A DNA stretch of 64,000 nt. Source: Pleurodeles waltl. Its lineage: Eukaryota > Chordata > Amphibia > Caudata > Salamandridae. The position numbers and the translations under genes were made by a program. The stretch spans positions 1,196,322,691-1,196,386,690 of the forward strand of contig NC_090445.1 of the NCBI RefSeq assembly GCF_031143425.1, in the 5' to 3' direction. Positions 11,798-22,521 of the stretch are shown here, in pieces. Each line of letters opens with the position of its first letter. Positions within the stretch are counted from its first letter, which is position 1. The notes below the pieces were generated by a model, which did no database searches, was not told the DNA's origin, and saw only the letters and a list, made by a program, of their open reading frames with translations.

Positions 11798-13291
11798 TTA
11801 CTCTGTCTTCTTCCTGGATCTCAGGGACCGCTTGCGGGGTGGTTCTCCTTCTGCAGGGGGTGGGGTGCTGGTGGCCTGTTGGTCCTGTAGCGGGGCCTCC
11901 TGTCCACTAGCGCCGGCGGAGGTGGTAGGCAGTTCTTGGTCCATGCTAGTGTCAGGGGCCCTTTGTGGTGCCACAGTGTCCCGCAATGTGGTGACTACCA
12001 GATTCAGAACCCCTACGATGGTGCCCAGGGCGGAACTGATGGTTCGTAGTTCCTCCCTGAACCCCAAATACTGCTCCTCCTGCAGGCGTTGGGTCTCCTG
12101 AAACCTGGCCAGTACCTTCGCCATCGTCTCCTGGGAATGATGGTACGCTCCCATGATGTTGGAGAGGGCCTCATGGAGAGTGGGTTCCTTGGGCCTGTCC
12201 CCCCCCTGTCGCACAGCAGCCCTCCCAGTCCCCTGTTTCCCTGGGCCTCTGTCCCCTGGACCGTGTGCCCACTGCCACTGCCCCCAGGTCCCTGTTGTTG
12301 TTGGGGTGGTGGGTTAACCTGGGTGCCCTGTAGTGGTGGACACACCGCTGATTGACGTGTCCTGGGGACAGAGGTATGGGCCCGCTGGGTGGGTGCTGTG
12401 CTGGTGTTCCCAGAGGGGGGAAGGTCTGCTGTGGCCTGTGGCTGTCTGAGGGGAACCGACTGTCCCGAGGTCCCCGATGGGCCGGGCTGGTCATCTAGAT
12501 CCAGGTCGACAGAGCTGCTGTCATCACTGTGGGCCTCTTCTGGGGGTGGAGTGGACATTTGTGGACCCTCCTGTGCGGTGACGTTGCGTTGGAGTCCTGC
12601 AGGGGTATAAAACCATGATTATTGCATCTGTGTGTGCCATGGTGTGCAATGGGTGGGTGCCCGTGTACCCCAGTGCTTGCATTCCTGTGTGGGGGCTTTT
12701 GTGACGGTGGTTTGGGGGGGGGGTATGTGCAGTGGGCATGCTTTGGTGATGGGTGTCCATGCTTTGTGGTCGCATGCAGGGCTTGGTGTTGGGATGGGTG
12801 GGTTGTGATGGTGGGCCATTTGCAAGGAGTAGGAGTGATAGGGGTGAGGGTGGGGGTATGAGTTGGCATGCTGGTGGGGTGGGGGGGATGAAGTAGTGAA
12901 GATGAGACTTACCAGAGTCCATTCCTCCAGATACTCCGCCGAGGCCCTCAGGATTCAGGATCGCCAAGACCTGCTCCTCCCATGTTGTAAATTCTGGGGG
13001 AGGAGGTGGGGGTCCGCCGCCAGTCCTCTGCACTGCAAGGCGGTGTCTGGATACTACGGAACGCACCTTCCCCCGTAGGTCGTTCCACCGCTTCCTGATG
13101 TCATCCCGATTTCTTGGGTGTTGTCCCACAGCGTTGACCCTGTCGACTATTCTGCTCCATAGCTCCATCTTCCTGGCAATGGACGTCTGCTGCACCTGTG
13201 TTTCGAATAGCTGTGGCTCTACCCGGATGATTTCCTCCACCATGAACCTGACTTCCTCCTCAGAAAACCTGGAGTGTCTTTGCAGTGCCAT
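11798..13291 (-). CDS. SANT/Myb-like Harbinger accessory protein (gene 1), two exons, frameshifted
   Basis: Exon 1 (13291-12913) begins MALQRHSRFSEEEVRFMVEE and carries a clear Myb/SANT-like DNA-binding domain in its first about 90 residues: three helices with MELWSRIVDRVNAVG and DDIRKRWNDLRGKVR. It ends at TCTG|GTAAGT. The intron (12912-12597) ends CCCTGCAG, and exon 2 (from 12596) continues in phase into an acidic, Pro/Gln-rich linker. The C-terminal part is a predicted coiled-coil or helical region (residues such as HEALSNIMGAY and FQETQRLQEEQYL) and a basic tail RKRSLRSRKK before the stop at 11798. Linker and helical region lie in different frames; they meet at or just upstream of a run of eight C (12199-12206, plus strand). 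Gene 1 and gene 2 share domain order, so they may be old paralogues. The likely role is nuclear import or end recognition for the transposase, as known for Harbinger Myb-like proteins. Confidence 0.78.
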
Positions 13292-13880
13292 GGGGTGGTG
13301 TAGGTGATGTGTGGGGTGGATTGTGTGGTGCTAAGTGTGGTGATGTGTATTGGTGTGTTGTGTGAAGTGCGTGGTAATAGTGCTGGGTGATGGTAGTATG
13401 CGCGTCTGGGTGCTCGGTTCTCTATTTCTCTGTGCGTGGTCCCGATTTTTTAGGAGTGGGGGTTTGTGGGTGATGTGGGTGTGTGTTTTATATTTAATTG
13501 GGTGTGTGGGAGTGGTGTGCGTATGTGTATCAGGTGTGTGCATTTGGAATTGTCCAATGTGGCTGTGTTTTGTAAGTGTGTGTGTATTTTGAGCGCGGCG
13601 GTGTGTACCGCCAATGGAATACCGCGTTTGAAAGACCGCCGCGTGGAATCATGGATCGTGATAGTGTGGGCGTATTTCTGTTGGCGTGACGGTGTCGGTT
13701 TGGTTATCGCCAGTTTCTCGCTGGCCTTTGGTGTGGCGGACTTTTGTGGGTGTCTGTATTTTGGCGGTTTCCGTGTTGTGGGTCAGAATGACCGTGGCGG
13801 TTTACCGCGGCCGCGGCGGTATGTTGGCGGTCTTCTGACAGCGGTATGCACCTTTTACCGCCAATGTTGGAATGACCACC
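13292..13880 (-). repeat. Harbinger right subterminal region and terminal inverted repeat
   Basis: A GT-rich stretch (13300-13590, many GTGTGTG runs) lies upstream of gene 1. From about 13594 the sequence is packed with GGCGGT/ACCGCC motifs, then the 13-bp palindrome GGTCAGAATGACC (13781-13793) and the terminal repeat ending at 13880. The promoter of gene 1 should lie here. Confidence 0.75.
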
Positions 13881-13883
13881 TTT

Positions 13884-16050
13884 GTCTCCTGTATAAATGA
13901 ATGTTTCTCCTTTTGAAGGAACTAAGGGACAGTAGGCCGAACTTTAACATGTGTTACATTACCAGTTCTTAGAATGAGCAACTTATGAGGAATTTATTTG
14001 TATGATTATGTTAGTAGGTAAGTTAAGTCAAAGAACTGATTTGAAATATTGAATGGCGTGCATTCTCGATGAGGATGCGCCTGTTACCACGAGCCACACA
14101 CTACTGAGATTGTAACAGGAACCAAGCTTTGTTGGTAGGCATATGCCATCACCAGCAGCTTCTTCCTTAGAGAGTGACAAAAGTAGGGGCCCTCACGATG
14201 AATGTATCAGCCCCAAGAAAAGAGGCATATGCACCTCGACCTAGGGGCGTGTGCGGGCAGAGGAACGGAACTACTGCTTCTTTTCAAAGCCTACCTTACA
14301 CGAAAAACAAAGTCAAGTCTGAGACCCCATTGTTTTTCTAGAAAGGAATGACTAGACAGGTGCCTGTATGCATATGTTCTTGCCCTAGATGTTCAACAGT
14401 CAGACATTAGTAAATGTGAATTCGAGTGATGGGAGCCTCATCAGACAACACTTGTGATTAGCACACAAAGATCTCCAAACCAAAATATATTGAGGAAAAT
14501 GAGGCAAAATCCTTTTGTGTCCTTAAAAAAAGTTTTAACTGCGAAGGTTGCTACCTGTTATTATCTCTTAAAATGCAGTGCTATTAGGGCTGCTTTCAAG
14601 CATGCTAGGATTTATTTGTGCGTAAATAAATGCACTATGATCAAACATTTTTGTAATCCTCAAACACATCCGCTTCCTTACTGCAAAGACAAACAAGATA
14701 ATGTAACTGTGTAAGCCAGCAGTCATGGAACATTTTGGGCCGTATTAATAATTAATAGCTGCCTGTGGGAACATTATTTTGAAAGTCCAGCTCTTGTTTT
14801 TTTACGCAATTGCAATTAGGAACTTTGTTGTGAAGAAGGACGATGTGAATGCGTCGATGTGATGCAGAAAGTTACACTAATATATTTCTGACAGCGCGCA
14901 GCATTGAGCATTGGTAAGATAGTGATGTCTGAACTGGTGTGAAAGAGCTCTAAAGTCCCTACGCCCCTATGATTGCACTATTGAGTACATTAAAAACAAT
15001 ACATAAGTAAAGCTATCACGATTGTGTTGTTTTGAAAACGGACGTCAACCCACGAAGTAGTGTATTTGTTCTGTAGGATATGTTGTGAAGGGTTTATTAT
15101 TGCCATAGCAAATGTGCCTTTTTATGCCAATCGTTGTACTACTATGGCTGATCCCTGTGTATTAACCCGGAGCAGTAATCATCTAGCATTGACCCTCTTT
15201 ATGCACACAAGTAAGGCTGTGTGGCGTTATGTCCTTGGCCCGAGTGAGCACACGTATGGAATGTGGAGCATGGAACTCTACAGAATGCGGCCTGGGGAGA
15301 AGAATGCGTTGGCGGTTGGTGTTGCTCTCTAGGCTTATATGCTTAGTTGTGAATACAAGGTATTCCTTTTATTCAGTTCGTGCTTTCATCTTAACAGTGT
15401 GCTCACATCTTGTATTGTGATATGAGAGCGAGGGACAACATGTAACGGGAGAGATAGCTGGGAAGTCCTTGAGAATGAGTCAGATTGCGAATAGACATCT
15501 GTCCCCAGCATCTTGAAGTTTTGTTTTCCACCAGCTCAGTTACGGCCCTTGATTGAATTCACAAGGAGCACTGAAGTATGACTTCTTGCACTACTGATCG
15601 CGGGTTGTCTTTCAGGGCTGTGATTCACCTGGTCTTTTGGGTGCATTGCCACCAGTCGTCACACCCACTTTGCTGTGCTGGTGTATTCCTGTTTTCCATT
15701 CGAAGATTCACTTTTTATGACAACGGGACAATCAGAATTTCTTCTCATTTGACCTATCGCCATGAAATACCCTCCCACTGTAAACTCCTAAAGAAAGCGT
15801 TTTACTCTTGTTTTACCAGACTTTTAGAGGAAATGATTTTGAGGTTTGTTGTAGATTTCCCCTACTGATTTTTAAAATGACTATTGAGTGCCTATAGATA
15901 ATTCCGTTTGTTGTGTACGTTCAACAGTAATACATAAGAATGAGACAAATTTTCCGGAACCTGTTTATATAGGAGCAGCTAGGCAATCCTTGTGTGTATT
16001 CTTCCTGTACTTGGAAGCAGAGAAACTCGGCATCACTTCCAGCAAACTGA
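13884..16050. other. No recognised gene
   Basis: About 2.2 kb of AT-leaning sequence. Open frames are short and not protein-like. I see no terminal repeats, satellites or splice-consistent exon chain. Confidence 0.4.
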
Positions 16051-16924
16051 GGCCCAGATGTATACTTTTTGCCGAAAACCTCTATTAGCACAGGTTTGCG
16101 TAAAAAAAGTATAGCCCCGGCTAGCGCCATTCCAGGACGCCAGCTGGGTCCCATATTTAAGAAATGGCGCAAGCCGGTGCTAAGGCCCGGTTAGCGTCAA
16201 AATACATGACTCTAACCTGGTAGGGGAGGCGTAGGGCAAACTTGAGGTTGTGCGGCAAAGAATGGCACTAGTCAGGTTAGAGTAAAAAAAAATACTCTAA
16301 CCTGACTAGAGTAATTTTTTTGACGCACATCCCCCATGGGCATGACTCCTGTGTTAGTAAAGACAGGAATCATGCCCCCAGCCCAATGGCCATGCCCAGG
16401 GGGCTTGTGTCCCCTGGGCATGGTCATGGGGCACAGTGCCATGTAGGGAGGCCCAAGTTAGGACCCCCATGGCAATTTAAAAAAAACAAATAAAAAAACT
16501 TACCTGGACTTACCTGGGATGGGTCCCCCCATCCTTAGGTGTCCTCCAGGTGTGGGTGGGGGTGGTCCCTGGGTGCAAGGAAGAGCACCTGTGGGCTGTT
16601 TCCATGGTGGCCCACAGGTTCCCTAACGCCTGCCCATACCGAGGCGTTAAATAATGGCACTAAGCAGGCACCTCCTGTGCGTGATTTTTTGCACAGGAGG
16701 ATAAATAAGGCGCAGGGGCCTTAGAGTCATTTTTTGCCCTGGAACGCCTACCTTGCACCTCATTGACGCAAGGTAGTTTTACGCAGGCAAAAAATGAAGT
16801 TAACTCCAATATTTCGATGCTAGATGGTCTAGTGTCAAAATATAAATATGGAGTTAAGTTTGCTCTAGATTTGCATTAAAAAAAATGACGCAAATCCGGC
16901 ACAAACAGAGTATAAATATGGTCC
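16051..16924. mobile_element. Non-autonomous DNA-transposon-like repeat, about 0.87 kb
   Basis: The left end reads GGCCCAGATGTATACTTTTT. The right end read in inverse starts GGACCATATTTATACTCTGT. These share a GGnCCA-AT-TATACT pattern, consistent with imperfect terminal inverted repeats. It encodes nothing. Inside is a perfect 17-bp inverted repeat (16268-16284 against 16293-16309) and a GGCATG/CATGCC-rich section. I could not find a convincing target-site duplication, so superfamily and exact ends are uncertain. Confidence 0.55.
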
Positions 16925-19000
16925 AAGTGACTCCTCTTTAGGCTTAGACTTTCAGCAGGTAGCAAATTGAAAAGTCAATGCTTAGAGGATGGTGTGAGGT
17001 AGTTTAATTTATTCAGTTTGAAGAGTTATCTTTCACAGTATTATTTTGAAAGCAGTATTATGTTTTATGTACAGGATATACAATTGTATTATAGGTATGG
17101 GAGGCTTGGTAACTTTAGGAACTCTTATGGCATAAAACACAAACTCTAACGTTAGCTTGTCAGTCAACTTGTAACTAATGCATTGGGCTCAACGGAATTG
17201 CAAGAAACTGAGTAAAATGCAGGAATAGGCATGGAGCCAGCATGGACACACTGAGTCTCTCGTGTTGCTGACATAGAAGAAATGTTATTGCTACTTTGGA
17301 CATCACAGTAATCATCTATACATGACAATCTTTGCATTTTGTTATTTGAAACACTAATATAATTGTAAAGTGGTGTACTTAAGGCAAAATCAAGGTGCAT
17401 TTACTGTAGAATAGAAATACAAAGTGTTGTGGTATAGCCCTAAAACTTCATATGTAACCAATTAATTTGATTTCATATGATTCATTATGATGTTAATTAA
17501 CAGTTTGCACTTAAACGTTAATGCCTTTCAGAAAAGTAATGTTTTAAATGTTCCATGCAGATGTCGAAAATGCAGTTCTGCATCATAACAAACTGAATGT
17601 ATTAACAGTTATTTTAATTTTAAATCTACACATGAACACTGATAACATTTATTAATGATGAATTCATAATTCTGAATGTTATATGTGCCTTGTTTGATAT
17701 ATATGAATGTGCCATTTTATTTCACTTTAGTTAGCTGAAGTGAGGCCTGCAAGGCCCTGTTTCCTGACTGGGTAGAAAATTGTTTAGTCATTCTTGCTAG
17801 CATGACTTTTCTTTTAGATTTCATTCCCATGAAATGCTAGCTTGGAAATAGATGTTCAATTGTTTAATGCATGGTTAGCCCGAGAATGTAACCTTGAGCC
17901 CAGTACATAGAGGAACTGTGGAAATGGACTATATACATTTGTTTTAACCCGTACGTATGAGCTCAGATGGATGCCTTCCCCATGTTGGTAATGGGAATCT
18001 TTCCAGATGTTTTAGTTCCATGTCACATGATGGACTTTGATTGGATACTTACACTTTCCGATTCATGTGGAGTGATGGATGAGCAAATCATCCTGCATTT
18101 TGGACTTTAATTTACCATTTCTCAGTTGAATTGTCAAGCATTCTTTTATGGACTCTGAGAGGTACCTTACCCCTTTATTTGCTGAGAAAGAATTTTTCCC
18201 CTGACCCAAAGAAGAAGACTCTTGACTGAGCTTCTGAAATGCTGACGCTTTCTCTATTTTTGCCTACTTTTTGTCAATTTTCGTTAGTCACTCTTTGCCC
18301 CAGATGTCAATTTTCCAAATGTTTTGTTTCTTCGTGTGTTTTAGCCCGGCACATGTTAACTTGTGATGTGTTAGTCTGTAGGGATTCTCTTGAGCTAGCT
18401 AACTAAGCTGAGAAGACATTTAAGTTGCCCTTATTCTTAAAAGAACTAAACAGCGTTTATTTTCTACCCATCAGATTATTCTTTATTGTTTTGTTTTGCC
18501 TTTCCTGAATCTTTAGTTCTTTTGATGTTAGTTTGCTTGAATCGTTTTTGTCTCCTTGGTCAAACCATGGTGAGTTTGTATCTTTTTAACCTTGTTTTGA
18601 GAAACATTTACATAAATCTGAGCCTGAATCTGTATTAAAACCCTTAACTTTATTTCAGACTGAAGTTTACCTCGTATGGCTAAATGGGCCATACTGTCAT
18701 TTTAAATTGTGTTGTTGAGAGTTTTTGATTGCACTATTTCTCCACCCCTTCATGTCGGGTGAAAAGATTTATTTACCTTGTTTAAAGTATAACCGAAAAA
18801 TGCTTTATCATTACTCACCTACATTTCTTAAACCATGTTCCCTCCCTGCCCCCAGAATTAACCCAACTCCCAGTAATGGTAATTCCTGGGTGAGGAAATA
18901 ACATGGGTAATTCCAAGGCAACAGAGGCCCTAGTCTTTACTTGTTTACACTCTGTGAGGATCAGTTATAGTTTTAACATCAGAAAACGGATCACATTTAC
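16925..19000. other. No recognised gene, AT-rich
   Basis: About 2 kb of AT-rich sequence without a sustained reading frame, tandem repeat or recognisable transposon terminus on either strand. Confidence 0.4.
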
Positions 19001-19299
19001 TGTCTGGTGCAGCAGTGGGCTTCAGAGGCATTCAGACTAGAAACAGGGTTCTGTCATTCAGCAGATCCTCTGCCAAATCAGTTGTCAGGGCTGTCACTGA
19101 AGTTCATCTAGACTCTCCATTTTCTATTCCTCCTCAGCATGTACCAGAATTGATGCTTTGCTGTGTCACTGGGTTGCTGTCTAGGGACTACAGCCCCCAG
19201 AGTTCCTTTCCCAGGAGGCGGGTCACACCTTTAGTGTGGCAGATGGGCACTTCAACAGGCCTCTAACTTCTCTTATGGTCTGGGATGCGCCCGGGCGTA

Positions 19300-20322
19300 G
19301 ACTGGGCCAAGAGTGGGTCCATCTGAGCCCGGAAGAGGCTGGGCTAGGCCTATCCCCTTGTTTCTTCGCTATTTAAGTGATTTTTTGCCAATGGTAAAAA
19401 GGAAATTGCCTATATCTAAGCCTCATGGTAAGCCTTGCTCTTCAATTACAAACCTTTTGACCAACGCAGTGGGCGCACTTGATGAAGAGATTACTACTGT
19501 TGAAGAGAGACTGGTGACTTGTCACCGCGCATCCGCAGCCTTTGAAAGTAATTCACATTCAGCTGTTTTGACTGACAGTGTTGTGGGGACTAATAGATTT
19601 GTTTTGGGTTCATTGGTTAATGGGTGTGTGCAATCTAATCCATATGTGTGGATGATTCTATTAATGATGTCACCATTAAGGCAACTTTCCTTAACATATC
19701 ATGTGGGATTACTGAAGGCTTATCTAGAGCCCTATCCCATTTTAGTTTTGACAGCCTAGGTTGGTTTGACTGTAGCTGTGCTAAAACACACAAGCTTTTT
19801 ATGACAGCTCTTCCAAAGACCTCACGTTGCCCCTTGGAAGTGAGGCGCAAATATAGTCTAGGGCTGAAAATAAGGAAGCAAGAACAAAAGATTGATGCTT
19901 GGGAACCCCTGATTGAAGCTATTGTGACCAAGGCTTCCTCACATTCTGGTGCATAATTAATGGGCCCCTTTTGAAGGATGACAGTGCCCCCAGGATTGAG
20001 GTTGCCATTGATAAGTCTGATTGAGTGGCCCATTTCTCAAAGATTTATTCCATCTCTAGCTCGCAGTCCCAGGGCCTGGTCCCACAGTTTGCGATGGCTT
20101 GGTTCCAGATTCTAGTAATTTACTTTTCACCCTGGATGAAATCACTATGACACTTGTGAAAGGGTAGTAAAGCCTCTGGCCTGGACAGTATTACCATTGA
20201 CCTTTTTAGGGCCAACATCCCTCTGTAGAGCCCAGTTCTGACAAGGGTGATAGGGCAATGTGTCGCCGTTCTGGCATATTGAATACCTGGTCGGAGTCCT
20301 TTCTAGTTCCTATATACAAGAA
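19300..20322 (+). pseudogene. 5' part of an interrupted, internally deleted LINE
   Basis: An ATG at 19391 opens a short ORF1-like frame (MVKRKLPISKPHG, then acidic). From about 19648 another frame has the features of the region before a non-LTR reverse transcriptase: FSFDSLGWFDCSCAKTHKLF, a basic RRKYSLGLKIRKQEQK stretch, a decayed counterpart of the SGKAPGLD motif near 20160, and then the FLVPIYKK motif at about 20299-20323. The endonuclease expected between ORF1 and RT is missing, so the copy was internally deleted. The frame is cut at the KK residues by the DIRS insertion and resumes at 36392. The clade is not resolved from this fragment. Confidence 0.6.
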
Positions 20323-20538
20323 GAACAAGTTAATTACCTTCGGTAACGACTTTTCTGGTGGATACATTAGCTACCTGTGGATTCCTCACCTAATGAATAC
20401 TCCCATGGCGCCAGCATTCGACGGAAATCTTCTTCCTAGTCTCTGCACGTCGACGAGGACGTCACTCTAGCCCACGCGACGCCGTCTGACGTCATACAGG
20501 CAATAAGAGGTCCTCGCCGACGTGCCGACGTCAGTACC
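20323..20538 (+). repeat. DIRS left inverted terminal repeat
   Basis: The complement of this block recurs at 36208-36391. It contains the outer segment GTTAATTACCTTCGGTAACG (from 20329), copied in inverse in the internal complementary region, and a CGACG-rich inner part. Confidence 0.88.
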
Positions 20539-20720
20539 AACATTTTTTACGTGCATGAGAACAACAACCCAATGCAATGAAAGAGCAAGGCAACATCCCA
20601 TAACCTTGTAAAATACACAATATTGCAATGAATAGCTGTAAATTTAATATAACTCTTTTTTTTTTTTTAAACGAACAAATATATGCAAATCATGTATATA
20701 CACAAAGATATATACATATA

Positions 20721-22282
20721 CAGGGAGTGCAGAATTATTAGGCAAATGAGTATTTTGACCACATCATCCTCTTTATGCATGTTGTCTTACTCCAAGCTGT
20801 ATAGGCTCGAAAGCCTACTACCAATTAAGCATATTAGGTGATGTGCATCTCTGTAATGAGAAGGGGTGTGGTCTAATGACATCAACACCCTATATCAGGT
20901 GTGCATAATTATTAGGCAACTTCCTTTCCTTTGGCAAAATGGGTCAAAAGAAGGACTTGACAGGCTCAGAAAAGTCAAAAATAGTGAGATATCTTGCAGA
21001 GGGATGCAGCACTCTTAAAATTGCAAAGCTTCTGAAGCGTGATTATCGAACAATCAAGCGTTTCATTCAAAATAGTCAACAGGGTCGCAAGAAGCGTGTG
21101 GAAAAACCAAGGCGCAAAATAACTGCCCATGAACTGAGAAAAGTCAAGCGTGCAGCTGCCACGATGCCACTTGCCACCAGTTTGGCCATATTTCAGAGCT
21201 GCAACATCACTGGAGTGCCCAAAAGCACAAGGTGTGCAATACTCAGAGACATGGCCAATGTAAGAAAGGCTGAAAGACGACCACCACTGAACAAGACACA
21301 CAAGCTGAAACGTCAAGACTGGGCCAAGAAATATCTCAAGACTGATTTTTCTAAGGTTTTATGGACTGATGAAATGAGAGTGAGTCTTGATGGGCCAGAT
21401 GGATGGGCCCGTGGCTGGATTGGTAAAGGGCAGAGAGCTCCAGTCCGACTCAGACGCCAGCAAGGTGGAGGTGGAGTACTGGTTTGGGCTGGTATCATCA
21501 AAGATGAGCTTGTGGGGCCTTTTCGGGTTGAGGATGGAGTCAAGCTCAACTCCCAGTCCTACTGCCAGTTCCTGGAAGACACATTCTTCAAGCAGTGGTA
21601 CAGGAAGAAGTCTGCATCCTTCAAGAAAAACATGATTTTCATGCAGGACAATGCTCCATCACACGCGTCCAAGTATTCCACAGCGTGGCTGGCAAGAAAG
21701 GGTATAAAAGAAGGAAATCTAATGACATGGCCTCCTTGTTCACCTGATCTGAACCCCATTGAGAACCTGTGGTCCATCATCAAATGTGAGATTTACAAGG
21801 AGGGAAAACAGTACACCTCTCTGAACAGTGTCTGGGAGGCTGTGGTTGCTGCTGCACGCAATGTTGATGGTGAACAGATCAAAACACTGACAGAATCCAT
21901 GGATGGCAGGCTTTTGAGTGTCCTTGCAAAGAAAGGTGGCTATATTGGTCACTGATTTGTTTTTGTTTTGTTTTTGAATGTCAGAAATGTATATTTGTGA
22001 ATGTTGAGATGTTATATTGGTTTCACTGGTAATAATAAATAATTGAAATGGGTATATTTTTTTTTTTGTTAAGTTGCCTAATAATTATGCACAGTAATAG
22101 TCACCTGCACACACAGATATCCCCCTAACATAGCTAAAACTAAAAACAAACTAAAAACTACTTCCAAAAATATTCAGCTTTGATATTGATGAGTTTTTTG
22201 GGTTCATTGAGAACATGGTTGTTGTTCAATAATAAAATTAATCCTCAAAAATACAACTTGCCTAATAATTCTGCACTCCCTG
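20721..22282 (+). mobile_element. Intact Tc1-like transposon, 1562 bp, TA target duplication
   Basis: The outer inverted repeat CAGGGAGTGCAGAATTATTA starts at 20721, and its complement ends at 22282. TA flanks both sides (20719-20720 and 22283-22284), as for all Tc1/mariner insertions. Inner copies of a related motif, GTGCATAATTATTAGGCAAC, occur at 20901-20920 and in inverse at 22073-22092, giving a two-site IR/DR arrangement at each end. A complete transposase lies between. It sits in the non-coding part of the DIRS element between left terminus and internal complementary region. Confidence 0.96.
20939..21955 (+). CDS. Tc1-like DD37E transposase, 338 aa, intact
   Basis: This is a full-length cut-and-paste transposase without stops or frameshifts. 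Residues 1-105 form the paired-type double helix-turn-helix DNA-binding region, with a basic GRKKRVEKPRRK stretch at 49-60 between the helices that could act as a nuclear localisation signal. The catalytic residues are Asp144 (LWTDEM), Asp237 (MQDNAPSH) and Glu275 (NPIENLW). The last pair is 37 residues apart, which assigns it to the DD37E (TRT-like) group and not the DD34E of Tc1/Sleeping Beauty. A Gly-rich box (QQGGGGVLVWAG) lies at 174-185. The length matches the 330-350 aa usual for the superfamily. The ATG at 20939 follows the inner left repeat by 18 bp. Given intact ends and ORF, it could be active or recently active. Confidence 0.96.
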   Translation: MGQKKDLTGSEKSKIVRYLAEGCSTLKIAKLLKRDYRTIKRFIQNSQQGRKKRVEKPRRKITAHELRKVKRAAATMPLATSLAIFQSCNITGVPKSTRCAILRDMANVRKAERRPPLNKTHKLKRQDWAKKYLKTDFSKVLWTDEMRVSLDGPDGWARGWIGKGQRAPVRLRRQQGGGGVLVWAGIIKDELVGPFRVEDGVKLNSQSYCQFLEDTFFKQWYRKKSASFKKNMIFMQDNAPSHASKYSTAWLARKGIKEGNLMTWPPCSPDLNPIENLWSIIKCEIYKEGKQYTSLNSVWEAVVAAARNVDGEQIKTLTESMDGRLLSVLAKKGGYIGH

Positions 22283-22410
22283 TATATATACAGATAAATA
22301 TACACAAGTATCCATATATACAACATCTATTGCAACCTTGAAGACCAAGAGGAGCGCACTCAAGGATTACTTGGTAAGACCAGAAAGGCAACAGGGAGGC
22401 GGGTGGGACC

Positions 22411-22521
22411 GTGAGGAATCCACAGGTAGCTAATGTATCCACCAGAAAAGTCGTTACCGAAGGTAAGTAACTCGTTCTTCTGATGGATACAACTACCTGT
22501 GGATTCCTCACCTAATGAATA
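22411..22521. repeat. DIRS internal complementary region
   Basis: Positions 22411-22466 are the complement of the left terminus (about 20330-20385), and 22477-22521 are the complement of the right terminus (about 36346-36390). They are joined head to head through CTCGTTC. In the DIRS model this segment templates joining of the ends into a circle before recombinase-mediated integration. Confidence 0.88.

Larger units (their letters stand above)
4930..13880. mobile_element. Harbinger (PIF/Harbinger) DNA transposon, about 8.95 kb
   Basis: The left end begins GGCGGACATTCCAACCCTGG at 4930. The right end, read on the minus strand from 13880, begins GGTGGTCATTCCAACATTGG, so the termini are imperfect inverted repeats. 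TTT flanks both ends (4927-4929 and 13881-13883), which fits the 3-bp target duplication of this superfamily, although TTA/TAA is the usual preference. Inside lie a DDE transposase with D-D-35-E spacing on the plus strand and two SANT/Myb-like genes on the minus strand. GGCGGT/ACCGCC motifs are dense at both ends and in the central divergent promoter. A large minisatellite lies at 6.07-7.20 kb. The element is larger than typical Harbingers because of this repeat and the second SANT/Myb gene. Each gene carries a homopolymer frameshift, so as written here it is not autonomous. Confidence 0.9.

Noticed and set aside
14420..14450. Hammerhead-ribozyme-like CTGATGAG on the minus strand
   Set aside because: No GAAA core and no complementary stem II follow. 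The similar CTGATGAGG in the LTRs (minus strand near 24500) fails for the same reason.
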